The notes beneath the pieces are model-generated. The model had not been told where the DNA came from and did no database searches. It worked only from the letters and a program-made list of their open reading frames with translations. Both the position numbers and the translations under genes were made by a program. From JALZOC01 sp035758845 (GTDB taxonomy: Bacteria; Acidobacteriota; Vicinamibacteria; Vicinamibacterales; 2-12-FULL-66-21), in assembly GCA_035758845.1 (NCBI GenBank), contig DASTVZ010000088.1, positions 14,087 to 78,086 of the forward strand: a stretch of 64,000 nt of DNA. The letters run 5' to 3'. Below are positions 8,657-17,084 of the stretch, in pieces (the first letter of the stretch is position 1; the number at the start of each line of letters is the position of its first letter).

Positions 8657-10612
8657 GTGGCTCCTGGCGTGGCCCGGATGTCGCAAGCAGTTTTCGTTGC
8701 GATGAACTACGAGAGCGCAACCATATCGCTCGCGGAACTCGCGGCAGCTGAGCCGTTGCGACCTGTTCAGGCTGTGACGATCGTGCACGAAATCATCGTG
8801 CGGATCGGTGCGGGCACGATCGCGGGAGTTCCGTCACCACAGATCATTCGGCTATCGGAAACAGGTCGGATGTCGGTTGAGGGTCCGATCGCCGCCGATG
8901 CGCATACGGTTGGGCATGCGGCACACCTGCTTTCAACGTTGCTCCCGAGCTTTGATAAGCGAAGCCACGAGCGCGTGCCCGGAGCCTTACGATTGGTGAT
9001 CGCGCGTGGGACCCGGTCACTGGACGTCCCGCCGTACCCGTCGATAGAGGCATTTGGCGCGGATCTCGTGCGATTCGCGTCGCATGATCCCGAGGCTTGT
9101 ATTCGTGAGATCGTCGCCACACGTCAGAAGCGACGGAATGTCGACGCGATCGACAGCAATCAACTCGGCGCGGGCATAGCCGCCGCCGAATCGCTGACGA
9201 TTTCGGACATCAGGCGCGCGCGTCGGGCAACGGGGTTGACGCTCGCGGATCTTTCCTCGCGAACGGGGATCCCGGCGTCTCTGCTGTGCGAGCTCGAGTG
9301 GGGTTATCTCGACCACTGGCCGGCTCCGCCCGTCGCCCGGCGGATGATGGCTCGGTATGCCCAGTCCGCTGGCCTGGATGAGCAGCTCGTGCTCGACGTG
9401 GTATGGCCGCTCCTCGAACAGCGAATACATGAGCGTCACGAGCAACCGCAGGATCTCGCGGTCATCGAAGCTGAAGTGCTCGCGGACAACGAAGCCACAG
9501 CCGTGGTGCCCGCTGCTGACGTCGTCAGTATGGTGGTGCGCACGCAGGCTGGAAACAACCGTCGTTCGCGAGTGCGAAGCCTTGTGGTCGCGGCGCTCGC
9601 GATTCCGGCCCTACTCGTGATCGGCGTTTTACCGGCGGTGCGCGATGGTGCGATCTGGCGTTACCGCATTCCGTCCGCTCCCGTCACCACTACGACGGAC
9701 GCGCAGCCTGCCGCGCCGGAGGTGCCGGCGACAAGCATTGCGGCGCCCCCGTCACGTCGATCGGACCGCACCCGAACCACGGTCGAGACGCCTCCGCCAG
9801 CCGTCAATTACGGACACGTCGAGCCGGTCACCATTTCCGAGGCCGCCACGTATTCACCGACCTTCGCGAGTGTCGGGAGCGCGATCTTCTATCACGAGGA
9901 GTCGGGCGATCGCAGCGCTCTGATGCGCGCCGATACCGAGCCGCAAGGATCGATTCTTCGCATCACGAGTATCGTCGACGATCGCTCGCATAACTTTCAC
10001 GCGCGTCCATCCCCCGACGGCCAGAAGGTGGCGTTCGACTCGGATCGCGATGGTGAGCGCGGCGTCTATATCGCAGATGCGGATGGGCGCAATGTCCGTC
10101 GCATGACAGGCGAGGGATTTGCGGCCATCCCCAGCTGGTCTCCCGACGGCGGCACACTGGCGTACGTTCGAGCTGAGCGTGAGCACCCCAAGGTCTGGAA
10201 TCTGTGGGTGATGAATCTGACGACGGGAGAAGAGCGGCGGCTCACGTCGTACCAGTACGGGCAGCCGTGGGGCGGATCCTGGTTCCCTGACGGCAAGCGG
10301 ATCGCCTACAGTCACGAGGATCGACTCGTCGTGTTGAATCTGATCACGAACACATCCCGCATTTATCCATCGCCGCGTAAAGGCGCGCTTGTTCGGACGC
10401 CCGCCGTGTCTCCGGACGGCACGCGCGCCGTGTTCCAGGTCTTACGTGCAGGAACATGGCTGCTCGACTTCCGATCGGGTGCGATGAAGAGAGTGTTGTC
10501 CGATCCATCTGCCGAGGAGTACGCCTGGGCACCCGACGGCCGCCGCGTCGCTTACCACAGCCGCGCCGAAGGCAAGTGGGGCGTGTGGATTATGAACGAG
10601 AGTAATCCTTAG
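8657..10612 (+). CDS. HTH-membrane-PD40 (TolB-like) protein
   Basis: Up to 651 residues from GTG 8657; ATG codons at 8678 and 8702 (MNYESATISLAELAA) are reasonable alternatives. About residues 180-250 form a RodZ-like helix-turn-helix (ISDIRRARRATGLTLADLSS, TGIPASLLCELEWGYL). One membrane span follows (LVVAALAIPALLVIGVLPAV), then a Thr/Pro-rich linker and a C-terminal PD40/TolB-type propeller (HARPSPDGQKVAFDSDRDGE, AIPSWSPDGGTLAYVRAERE, PAVSPDGTRAVFQVL). The first ~150 residues resemble a degraded kinase C-lobe. Topology puts the HTH in the cytoplasm and the propeller in the periplasm. It may tie envelope state to DNA or cytoskeletal binding; that is inference. Confidence 0.75.
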   Translation: MAPGVARMSQAVFVAMNYESATISLAELAAAEPLRPVQAVTIVHEIIVRIGAGTIAGVPSPQIIRLSETGRMSVEGPIAADAHTVGHAAHLLSTLLPSFDKRSHERVPGALRLVIARGTRSLDVPPYPSIEAFGADLVRFASHDPEACIREIVATRQKRRNVDAIDSNQLGAGIAAAESLTISDIRRARRATGLTLADLSSRTGIPASLLCELEWGYLDHWPAPPVARRMMARYAQSAGLDEQLVLDVVWPLLEQRIHERHEQPQDLAVIEAEVLADNEATAVVPAADVVSMVVRTQAGNNRRSRVRSLVVAALAIPALLVIGVLPAVRDGAIWRYRIPSAPVTTTTDAQPAAPEVPATSIAAPPSRRSDRTRTTVETPPPAVNYGHVEPVTISEAATYSPTFASVGSAIFYHEESGDRSALMRADTEPQGSILRITSIVDDRSHNFHARPSPDGQKVAFDSDRDGERGVYIADADGRNVRRMTGEGFAAIPSWSPDGGTLAYVRAEREHPKVWNLWVMNLTTGEERRLTSYQYGQPWGGSWFPDGKRIAYSHEDRLVVLNLITNTSRIYPSPRKGALVRTPAVSPDGTRAVFQVLRAGTWLLDFRSGAMKRVLSDPSAEEYAWAPDGRRVAYHSRAEGKWGVWIMNESNP

Positions 10613-10644
10613 CGAAGTAAGTACGCTACACTGCCCCGGCAGCC

Positions 10645-11925
10645 ATGGGGCGACGTGTCGTCTTTCTCCTCGCCGGCGAGCTCCTTGTGGCCGCGTGCCG
10701 CCAGGACACCGCTGCACCTCCTCCCCGGGTCCCGCACCTGACTGACATCTATCTCAAACCAGAAACCGTCATCGTCGAGGCAAAGGTGCCGCGAAACGCG
10801 ACGCTCGGTGGCCTTTTGCGGGAGCAGATGCTCGGAGAGCCGTTCGTCGTCGCGGCAATCGAAGCGGCGCGGGCGGTGTTCAATCCTCGCCAATTGCATT
10901 CGGATCGACCTTACCGGTTGGTTCGCTCGATAGACGGAATGCTGCGCGAGTTCGAGTACCAGATCGACACTGATCGGTTTCTTCGCATTATCGCGCGCGA
11001 TCGATCGCGCCCGACTGAGCTCGCTGCCGAAGTCGTTCCCTACGAGAAGCAGGTGGACGTCGTTGCCGTTCGCGGGCGAATAGACAGCGATCATCCCTCC
11101 GTCATTGCCGCCATCGAAGAAACGGGCGAGACGATTCAGTTGGCCTTGGCGGTCGCCGAAATCTTCAGCGGTGAAATCGACTTCGACAGCGATCTGCAAT
11201 CCGGCGACAGCTTCGACATTCTGGTTGAGAAAAAGAGTCACGACGGTCAGTTTTCCGATTACGGCGCCGTGCTCGGCGCGCGCTTCATCACGGACGGGCG
11301 CGACCTGCGCGCGATCCGATGGGTGGATCCGGCAACAGGCAAGGCTGCCTTCTATGACGATGCGGGGCGATCACTGAAGCGATTCTTCCTTCGCTCGCCG
11401 CTGAGATTCGAGCCCCGCGTCACATCGGGGTTTTCGCGACGCCGGCTGCATCCGGTGTTCCGAACATATCGAGCACACCTGGGAATTGATTACGGCGCAC
11501 CAACAGGCGCTCCCGTTGTCGCGGTCTCGCCAGGCACCGTCGTGTCAGCCGGGTGGAGCGGAGGCGGCGGCAACATGGTGCGGCTGCGTCACGCCAGCGG
11601 GTACGAGAGCTACTACCTGCATCTCTCGTCGTTCGCGAAGGGAGTTCGCGCCGGCGTCCACGTCGATCAGGGCCAACTCATTGGTCGCGTCGGCGCGACC
11701 GGAACCGCGACCGGCCCACACCTGGATTACCGTTTGCGCAAGAACGGCGTGTTCCTCAACCCCTTGACCGAGCATCGAAAGCTGCCGCCCGGAGAACCCA
11801 TCCCCGCCACGCAGCTTGCGGCTTTTCGATCCACGGCCGATGCGACACTTCAAAAACTTTCCGCAGCGCTCTCTGCTGAAGCTCCGCCGCAGAAGCCCGA
11901 CGCGATCACCGCGCACGGCCGCTAA
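10645..11925 (+). CDS. M23-family peptidoglycan endopeptidase lipoprotein
   Basis: 426 residues. The N-terminus is a lipoprotein signal (FLLAGELLVAACRQ; lipobox VAAC). A central linker and beta domain span about 30-250 (EIDFDSDLQSGDSFDILVEK). The C-terminal LytM/M23 domain carries HLGIDYGAPTGAPV (the HxxxD zinc motif), the YLHLSSF strand and GPHLDYRL (the HxH-type catalytic histidine region), so all metal ligands look present. The family cleaves peptide cross-links in peptidoglycan or, when inactive, activates amidases. It lies 32 bases after the HTH-PD40 gene, which suggests co-transcription. A TACACT hexamer at 10627-10632 could drive it separately. Confidence 0.88.
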   Translation: MGRRVVFLLAGELLVAACRQDTAAPPPRVPHLTDIYLKPETVIVEAKVPRNATLGGLLREQMLGEPFVVAAIEAARAVFNPRQLHSDRPYRLVRSIDGMLREFEYQIDTDRFLRIIARDRSRPTELAAEVVPYEKQVDVVAVRGRIDSDHPSVIAAIEETGETIQLALAVAEIFSGEIDFDSDLQSGDSFDILVEKKSHDGQFSDYGAVLGARFITDGRDLRAIRWVDPATGKAAFYDDAGRSLKRFFLRSPLRFEPRVTSGFSRRRLHPVFRTYRAHLGIDYGAPTGAPVVAVSPGTVVSAGWSGGGGNMVRLRHASGYESYYLHLSSFAKGVRAGVHVDQGQLIGRVGATGTATGPHLDYRLRKNGVFLNPLTEHRKLPPGEPIPATQLAAFRSTADATLQKLSAALSAEAPPQKPDAITAHGR

Positions 11926-12096
11926 CCACGGATCAACACCGACGGCTTGGCCACGGAAGAACACGGATAAGCACGGATCCTTAGCCGCGCAAGAAACACC
12001 GATGAACAGGACAAAGATCCGTGTTCATCCGTGGCTTTTCAGTCCGTGTTCTTCCGTGTTCATCCGTGGCTTTCAGTCCGTATTCATCCGTGGCTT
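11926..12096. repeat. mirror-image word repeat (CACGGAT family)
   Basis: The + strand carries CCACGGAAGAACACGGATAA at 11951, answered on the other strand by GATCCGTGTTCATCCGTGG (12016-12034) and two further copies of CAGTCCGTxTTCATCCGTGGC to 12095. Copies are imperfect and in both orientations. The repeat fills the gap between the M23 gene and the serine cluster and runs into the -10 box of the next gene. Confidence 0.75.
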
Positions 12097-12101
12097 ACAA
12101 T
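12096..12101 (+). promoter_or_regulatory. putative -10 box, leaderless DUF1015 gene
   Basis: TACAAT (5/6 to consensus) ends seven bases before ATG 12108, so +1 coincides with the start codon. There is no Shine-Dalgarno. The hexamer sits at the edge of the repeat. Confidence 0.5.
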
Positions 12102-12107
12102 GGTCGG

Positions 12108-13337
12108 ATGGCTTTGATCCATCCGTTCCGCGCGTTGCGTCCAGCGCCGGACAGGGCAGCAGCGGTCTCTTCCGTTCCCTACGACGTCGTCAGCACCAAC
12201 GAGGCGCGAGAGCTCGCGTCCGGCAATTCTCTTAGCTTTCTGCACGTGACGCGTGCCGAGATCGATCTGCCGCCGGGGACGGACCCGTATTCCCCACAGG
12301 TTTACGAAAGAGCCAAAGTCAACTTCGCGACGTTGCGGGAGCGCGCGCCGCTTCTCCTCGATGAGACGCCGTCGCTCTACTTCTACCGGCTGCGGATGGG
12401 CGCGCACGAACAGACGGGAATCGCCGGCTGTTTTTCCATCGACGAATACGAAGCGGACGTCATCAAAAAACACGAGCGCACACGGCGCGATAAGGAAGAC
12501 GATCGTACTCGGCACATGATCGAGCTGCGCGCCCAGACCGGCGTCGTATTTCTGACCTACCGCGCCGATCGTACGATCGACCTGCTGGCGCGACAGGTCA
12601 CGGCCGGGGAACCGTTGTACGATTTCGCGGCGGCCGACGGCGTCACGCATACGGTCTGGCGGGCAGGTCTCGACCAAACGAGAAACCTGGTCAGCGCGTT
12701 TGAAGCGATTCAATCACTCTATATTGCCGACGGGCACCATCGTGCGGCGAGCGCGGCGCGGGCCCGGGAAGAACTGGCGAATCGCGCGGGTTCGACCGCC
12801 GACGATGCCGAAGCCGCGACGTTCATTGCCGTCGCATTTCCCGACGAGCAAGTCCAGATCCTCCCCTACAATCGCGTCATTAAAGATCTGGGCGGACGAA
12901 CGGCCCGTCAGTTCCTCGGCGCCTTGCGCGCGCAGTTCAGAGTGACCGACGGCGCTCCAACACCCGAACGTAAGGGAGAAGTATCGATGTACCTCGACGG
13001 ACGGTGGTACGCGATCGATCTCACCAGTGTCGCCCCGGAAGACAGTTCGCGCGGCAGCAGTTTGGACGTTTCCCGGTTGCAGCAGGGTGTGCTCGAGGCC
13101 CTTCTTAATATCGGCGACGTGCGGACCGACAAGCGGATTGACTTCGTCGGCGGCGCACGCGGTTCCGATGCGCTGATGCGAGCCGTCGATACCGGTGACG
13201 CTGCCGTCGCCTTCTCGATGTACCCGGTAACCGTCGACGATCTGATGGCAATTGCCGACGATGGCGGCATCATGCCGCCGAAGTCCACGTGGTTCGAGCC
13301 GAAGCTGCGCGACGGGCTGCTCATTCATTTGATCTGA
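12108..13337 (+). CDS. DUF1015 family protein of the serine-biosynthesis cluster
   Basis: 409 residues from ATG 12108 (MALIHPFRALRPAPDRAAAV); longer upstream readings translate repeat DNA. It matches the DUF1015 pattern along its length: an early SVPYDVVSTNEARELA, a middle FSIDEYEADVIKKHERT, the IADGHHRAASA motif and a C-terminal VDDLMAIADDGGIMPPKSTW. The biochemical function is not established. As I recall, this family is often next to serA and serC, as here, so a role tied to serine or phosphoserine handling is inferred from context only. The gene is followed by a repeat-filled gap and then serA. Confidence 0.85.
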   Translation: MALIHPFRALRPAPDRAAAVSSVPYDVVSTNEARELASGNSLSFLHVTRAEIDLPPGTDPYSPQVYERAKVNFATLRERAPLLLDETPSLYFYRLRMGAHEQTGIAGCFSIDEYEADVIKKHERTRRDKEDDRTRHMIELRAQTGVVFLTYRADRTIDLLARQVTAGEPLYDFAAADGVTHTVWRAGLDQTRNLVSAFEAIQSLYIADGHHRAASAARAREELANRAGSTADDAEAATFIAVAFPDEQVQILPYNRVIKDLGGRTARQFLGALRAQFRVTDGAPTPERKGEVSMYLDGRWYAIDLTSVAPEDSSRGSSLDVSRLQQGVLEALLNIGDVRTDKRIDFVGGARGSDALMRAVDTGDAAVAFSMYPVTVDDLMAIADDGGIMPPKSTWFEPKLRDGLLIHLI

Positions 13338-13556
13338 GATGAACCAGTTTTTGGTTTTGGGTTTTTGGTTCTAAGTTTTTGGTTCTAGGTTTTTGGTTGT
13401 GGTTTTAGTTTCTAGGTTTTGGTTATTGGTTTTTGGTTTTTGGTGTGTGCAGCCTGATCAACGCAAAACTGCAAACCAATAACCAAACGACAAACCCAAG
13501 ACCACAAACCAAAACGACGAACGAAAAACCAAAAACGAAAAACAAAAAACGGACGC
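13338..13556. repeat. T/G-rich to A/C-rich mirror repeat
   Basis: GGTTTTTGGTTCTAGG-like words fill 13340-13442 and their reverse complements (AAACCAATAACC, AAAAACCAAAAAC) fill 13460-13551. One exact pair is GGTTATTGGTTT (13421-13432) with AAACCAATAACC (13473-13484). The gap could fold into a large cruciform or RNA hairpin between the DUF1015 gene and serA. No ORF of note is present. Confidence 0.75.
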
Positions 13557-13569
13557 TTCTAACTAACGA

Positions 13570-14829
13570 GTGATCGCGTTGAAAGTAGTAATCGCCGATA
13601 AGTTCGAACAGAGCGGGATTGACGGCTTGCGCGAGGCCGGCTGCGAAGTTCTGTACGAGCCAGACTTGAAAGATGCGGCACTCGTCGACACGATTCGGAA
13701 GACCGGCGCCGAAGTCCTCGTCGTCCGCGGTACGAAAGTCGGCAGCGATGTGCTCGACGCCGGCCACCTCTCCCTGATTGTCCGCGCCGGTGCCGGTTAC
13801 AACACGATCGACGTGGCCGGTGCGTCCGCGCGCGGCATCTACGTATCGAACTGCCCTGGAAAGAATGCCATCGCGGTAGCGGAGCTTGCCTTCGCGTTGA
13901 TTCTGGCGCTCGATCGACGTGTGCCCGACAACGTCGCTGAGCTTCGCGCGGGCCGATGGAACAAGAAGGAGTTCTCCAACGCGAAGGGCCTGTACGGCCG
14001 GACGCTCGCTCTACTCGGTATTGGCAGCATCGGACAGGAAATGATTCGGCGTGCGGCCGGTTTCGGCATGAATATCGTGGTCTGGAGTCGTCGATGCGAT
14101 GGCGACGATCGACCGATGACCGAGCGGGAAGCTCGGGACATGGGCATCGAGCCGGCTTTGCGCACGGTGCGAATCGACGTGGCTCCAACACCCGGCGACG
14201 CAGCGGCGCGCGCCGATGTGCTCAGCGTGCACGTGGCACTTGCGCCGGAGACAAAGGGCCTCCTGAACGCGGCGGTGCTGAACAGGCTGAAACCCGGGAC
14301 CATTGTCGTCAATACCGCGCGCGGCGAAGTCGTCGATTCCCATGCGCTCGCCGCGGCGATCCGGCAAAAGCAACTCCGCGTCGGGCTCGACGTGTTTGCC
14401 AACGAACCTGCGTCAGCGGTCGGCGAGATCCATGACGATCTAGTCGCGTTGCCTGAGGTCTACGGCACGCATCACATCGGCGCCTCAACCGAGCAGGCGC
14501 AGGAAGCCATTGCGGCCGAGACCGTTCGGATCATTCGCCGTTTCAAGGAGACCGGCAGGGTTCCCAACGTCGTCAATCTCGCCACGCGCACGCCGGCGAC
14601 GCACATGCTCGTCGTGCGACACCGGGACCGACCTGGTGTGCTTGCGCATGTGTTCAACAACCTGCGGCAGGACAACCTCAACGTCCAGGAAACCGAAAAC
14701 ATCGTCTTTGCAGGCGCGCAAGCGGCCGTGGCCCGTATCAATCTCGACGGGGCGCCGTCAGCCGCGCTGTGCGATCGAATCAAGGCGGCGAATGCGGATA
14801 TCCTCGACTTGCAGGTGGTCTCGCTCTAA
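13570..14829 (+). CDS. serA: D-3-phosphoglycerate dehydrogenase
   Basis: 419 residues from GTG 13570; a TTG at 13579 is an alternative. It catalyses the NAD-dependent first step of serine synthesis, 3-phosphoglycerate to 3-phosphohydroxypyruvate. The N-terminal substrate domain has RAGAGYNTIDVAGASARGIY, the Rossmann core has LALLGIGSIGQEMIRRAAGF, and the catalytic Arg region (NTARGEVVDS), Glu and His (GTHHIGASTEQAQEAIAAET) follow. The last ~75 residues are an ACT domain (MLVVRHRDRPGVLAHVFNNL), so feedback by serine is plausible. An insertion of ~30 residues after the Rossmann motif (RRCDGDDRPMTEREARD) separates two core strands. serC follows 21 bases on, so the two are an operon. Confidence 0.95.
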   Translation: MIALKVVIADKFEQSGIDGLREAGCEVLYEPDLKDAALVDTIRKTGAEVLVVRGTKVGSDVLDAGHLSLIVRAGAGYNTIDVAGASARGIYVSNCPGKNAIAVAELAFALILALDRRVPDNVAELRAGRWNKKEFSNAKGLYGRTLALLGIGSIGQEMIRRAAGFGMNIVVWSRRCDGDDRPMTEREARDMGIEPALRTVRIDVAPTPGDAAARADVLSVHVALAPETKGLLNAAVLNRLKPGTIVVNTARGEVVDSHALAAAIRQKQLRVGLDVFANEPASAVGEIHDDLVALPEVYGTHHIGASTEQAQEAIAAETVRIIRRFKETGRVPNVVNLATRTPATHMLVVRHRDRPGVLAHVFNNLRQDNLNVQETENIVFAGAQAAVARINLDGAPSAALCDRIKAANADILDLQVVSL

Positions 14830-14850
14830 ATCATCGTCAAAGGTTCGCTC

Positions 14851-15942
14851 ATGACAACCACAACTCGAATTTTCAACTTCTCGGCCGGGCCCGCTGTGCT
14901 GCCGGTCGACGTGCTCGAACAGGCGCAGCGGGATTTGCTGTCGCTTCCCGGTGTCGGCATGTCGATTCTCGAGATCAGCCATCGCTCGAAACCATTTGAG
15001 GACATCCTCGCCGGTTGCGAGGCTGATCTCCGTACGCTCGCCGGCATTCCTGCGGGATATCGCGTGCTGTTCCTGCAGGGAGGCGCGAGTCTGCAGTTCT
15101 CGATGGTGCCAATGAATCTCCTGCCGTCGGGAGGATCGGCTGATTACATCGTGACTGGCGCGTGGTCACAGAAAGCGGTGAAGGAAGCGAAGCGAGTGGG
15201 CGCCGTGAAGATTGCCGCATCAACCGAGAGGGAGAATTTCGCTCGCGTCCCGCGGCAGGAGGAGCTGACGCTCGACGCCAACGCCGCGTATGTTCACTAC
15301 ACGACGAACAACACCATCTTCGGAACGGAATTCCACTACGTGCCGAATAGCGGAGGCGTCCCACTCGTCGCCGATGCGTCCTCGGACATCTTCAGCGGTC
15401 CGATTGATGTTTCGAAGTACGCGCTGATCTACGCGGGAGCACAGAAGAACCTCGCGCCTGCGGGCGTAACGCTCGTGATCGTCCGCGACGACATGCTCAC
15501 GCGCACCCCGTCGTCGCTGCCGACGATGCTGCAGTACAGCGTGCACGCGGAAAATGGCTCGATGTACAACACGCCGCCGGTGTTTGCGATTTACGTCATG
15601 CGGCTCGTGCTCGCGTGGCTGCTGAAGCAGGGAGGACTCGCCGCGGTCGGCGGCCGTAATGCGCGCAAAGCTGACAAGCTGTACGCGGCAATCGATCGGA
15701 CGGGCTTCTACCGTGGACACGCAAAGCCGGACAGCCGATCGCGGATGAACGTCACGTTTCGGTTGCCGAGCGAAGAGCTCGAGAAAAAGTTCATCAAGGA
15801 TGCCACGGCTGCCGATCTCGACGGCTTGAAGGGGCATCGATCGGTCGGCGGACTTCGCGCGTCGATCTATAACGCGTTCCCGGAAGAGGGGGTGGACGCG
15901 CTGGTGCAATTCATGGCCGAATTCGAGCGGAGAAACGGCTGA
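14851..15942 (+). CDS. serC: phosphoserine aminotransferase
   Basis: 363 residues, the normal length. It is a PLP enzyme that transfers the amino group of glutamate to 3-phosphohydroxypyruvate. N-terminal NFSAGPAVLPVDVLEQAQRD is the family signature, LFLQGGASLQFSMVPMNL binds the cofactor phosphate, and ALIYAGAQKNLAPAGVTLVI holds the Schiff-base lysine. A C-terminal GHRSVGGLRASIYNAFPEEG completes the fold. It is cotranscribed with serA. No serB (phosphoserine phosphatase) is visible in the window. Confidence 0.95.
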   Translation: MTTTTRIFNFSAGPAVLPVDVLEQAQRDLLSLPGVGMSILEISHRSKPFEDILAGCEADLRTLAGIPAGYRVLFLQGGASLQFSMVPMNLLPSGGSADYIVTGAWSQKAVKEAKRVGAVKIAASTERENFARVPRQEELTLDANAAYVHYTTNNTIFGTEFHYVPNSGGVPLVADASSDIFSGPIDVSKYALIYAGAQKNLAPAGVTLVIVRDDMLTRTPSSLPTMLQYSVHAENGSMYNTPPVFAIYVMRLVLAWLLKQGGLAAVGGRNARKADKLYAAIDRTGFYRGHAKPDSRSRMNVTFRLPSEELEKKFIKDATAADLDGLKGHRSVGGLRASIYNAFPEEGVDALVQFMAEFERRNG

Positions 15943-15991
15943 TAACGTTCGTCGATTCAGCTGGTTAGCCAGGTACAGAAGTCTTACAAAC

Positions 15992-16044
15992 GACTCCTCG
16001 CGAACCTGCTACCGTTAGCAGGTTCGTTCAGTCAGCGAGGAGTC
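15992..16044 (+). promoter_or_regulatory. SD-sequestering hairpin before the desaturase gene
   Basis: Left strand 15992-16011 pairs with the right side in two stacked blocks: inner CGAACCTGCTA/TAGCAGGTTCG (16001-16011 with 16016-16026, loop CCGT) and outer GACTCCTCG/CGAGGAGTC (15992-16000 with 16036-16044), with a 9-base bulge on the 3' side. The outer right arm contains GAGGAG (16037-16042), the Shine-Dalgarno of the GTG at 16048, so the fold would hide the ribosome site. Confidence 0.65.
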
Positions 16045-16047
16045 AGC

Positions 16048-16908
16048 GTGAGCACAGAGACGATATCGGTTCGAACCGAGTATTCACATTCGACATTGAA
16101 CTGGATCACCGCCGTGGTGATGGTGATCTTTCATATTCTGGCGGTTGCCGCCTTCTTCTTTTTCAGTTGGACCAATCTTGCGGTCGCCATTGTGCTTCAT
16201 TGGCTGGCGGTCGGGTTCGGGATCAGCCTCGGGTATCACCGCCTGCATACGCATCGCGGCTACAAGACATCGAAGGCGTTCGAATATTTTCTCGCCGTCT
16301 GCGGCGCGCTGTCGCTCGAAGGCGGGCCGATCTTCTGGGTTGCGACGCATCGCGTCCATCATCAGCATTCCGATCACGACGGCGATCCGCATACACCGCG
16401 TGACGGCGGCTTCTGGGCGCACATGGGCTGGATCCTGTTTGGCGACACGCACCATAACAACACCGCGCTCATGGCGAAATATGCGCCAGACCTTGGTGCC
16501 GTTCCGTTCTATCGCTGGCTGAACACCTACCATTACGTTCCGCTCGTGACTCTCGGCCTCGTGCTGCTCGCGATCGGCGGCTGGCCGATGGTCCTGTGGG
16601 GCATTTTCCTGCGCACCATCGTTGGCCTTCACGGCACCTGGCTGGTGAACTCGGCGACGCACATGTGGGGCACCCGCCGGTTCACGACTCGCGACGACTC
16701 CCGCAACAGCTGGTGGGTGGCGCTGCTCACGTTCGGCGAAGGCTGGCACAACAACCATCACGCCCATCCCGTGTCCGCCCGTCACGGTCTGGCGTGGTAC
16801 GAGTTCGACATCAGCTGGATCACGCTGAAGTTCTTCAACGCGATCGGGGTCGTGCGCGATCTGAAAGTCGCCAAGGTTGCGCGGCACGCACACCAGGAAG
16901 CTGCGTGA
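16048..16908 (+). CDS. membrane acyl-lipid/acyl-CoA desaturase
   Basis: 286 residues from GTG 16048, with GAGGAG five bases upstream. An integral membrane di-iron desaturase of the stearoyl-CoA Delta-9 class. All three histidine boxes are present: HRLHTHR, HRVHHQH and HNNHHAH, plus the extra conserved NSATHMWG. Hydrophobic spans are clear near residues 15-60 and 165-205. It introduces a cis double bond into saturated fatty acyl chains using O2 and an electron donor, and so adjusts membrane fluidity. No ferredoxin or reductase lies beside it. The leader folds over the ribosome site, which points to post-transcriptional control. Confidence 0.92.
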   Translation: MSTETISVRTEYSHSTLNWITAVVMVIFHILAVAAFFFFSWTNLAVAIVLHWLAVGFGISLGYHRLHTHRGYKTSKAFEYFLAVCGALSLEGGPIFWVATHRVHHQHSDHDGDPHTPRDGGFWAHMGWILFGDTHHNNTALMAKYAPDLGAVPFYRWLNTYHYVPLVTLGLVLLAIGGWPMVLWGIFLRTIVGLHGTWLVNSATHMWGTRRFTTRDDSRNSWWVALLTFGEGWHNNHHAHPVSARHGLAWYEFDISWITLKFFNAIGVVRDLKVAKVARHAHQEAA

Positions 16909-17070
16909 CGATTGGTGATTGCGGATTGATGACGGCCGATTTGCACGGTTGTCGATTGTGGATTGAGACTGTTGACTGGTGATTTGTCGGGGCAGCTCCG
17001 CAGTTCGCACTCTCAATCCCCACTCCGCAATCCAATAAATCCGCAGTCTTCAATCCGCAATCCGCATTCC
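16909..17070. repeat. mirror-image word repeat (GATTG/CAATC family)
   Basis: GATTGGTGATTGCGGATTGATG-type words at 16912-16985 face CTCAATCCCCACTCCGCAATCC and CAATCCGCAATCCGCATTCC at 17011-17070. The gap between the desaturase and the histidine kinase contains nothing else apart from the -10 box of the kinase. Confidence 0.7.
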
Positions 17071-17072
17071 TG

Positions 17073-17078
17073 TATTCT
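17073..17078 (+). promoter_or_regulatory. putative -10 box, leaderless kinase gene
   Basis: TATTCT (4/6) ends seven bases before ATG 17085; CTTTCCCC lies between, with no Shine-Dalgarno. The spacing is leaderless; the hexamer match is moderate. Confidence 0.3.
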
Positions 17079-17084
17079 TTCCCC

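Noticed and set aside
11926..12107. N-terminal extension of the DUF1015 protein (Met at 12021)
   Set aside because: It translates the CACGGAT repeat (FIRGFSV-like peptides) and is unlike the family.
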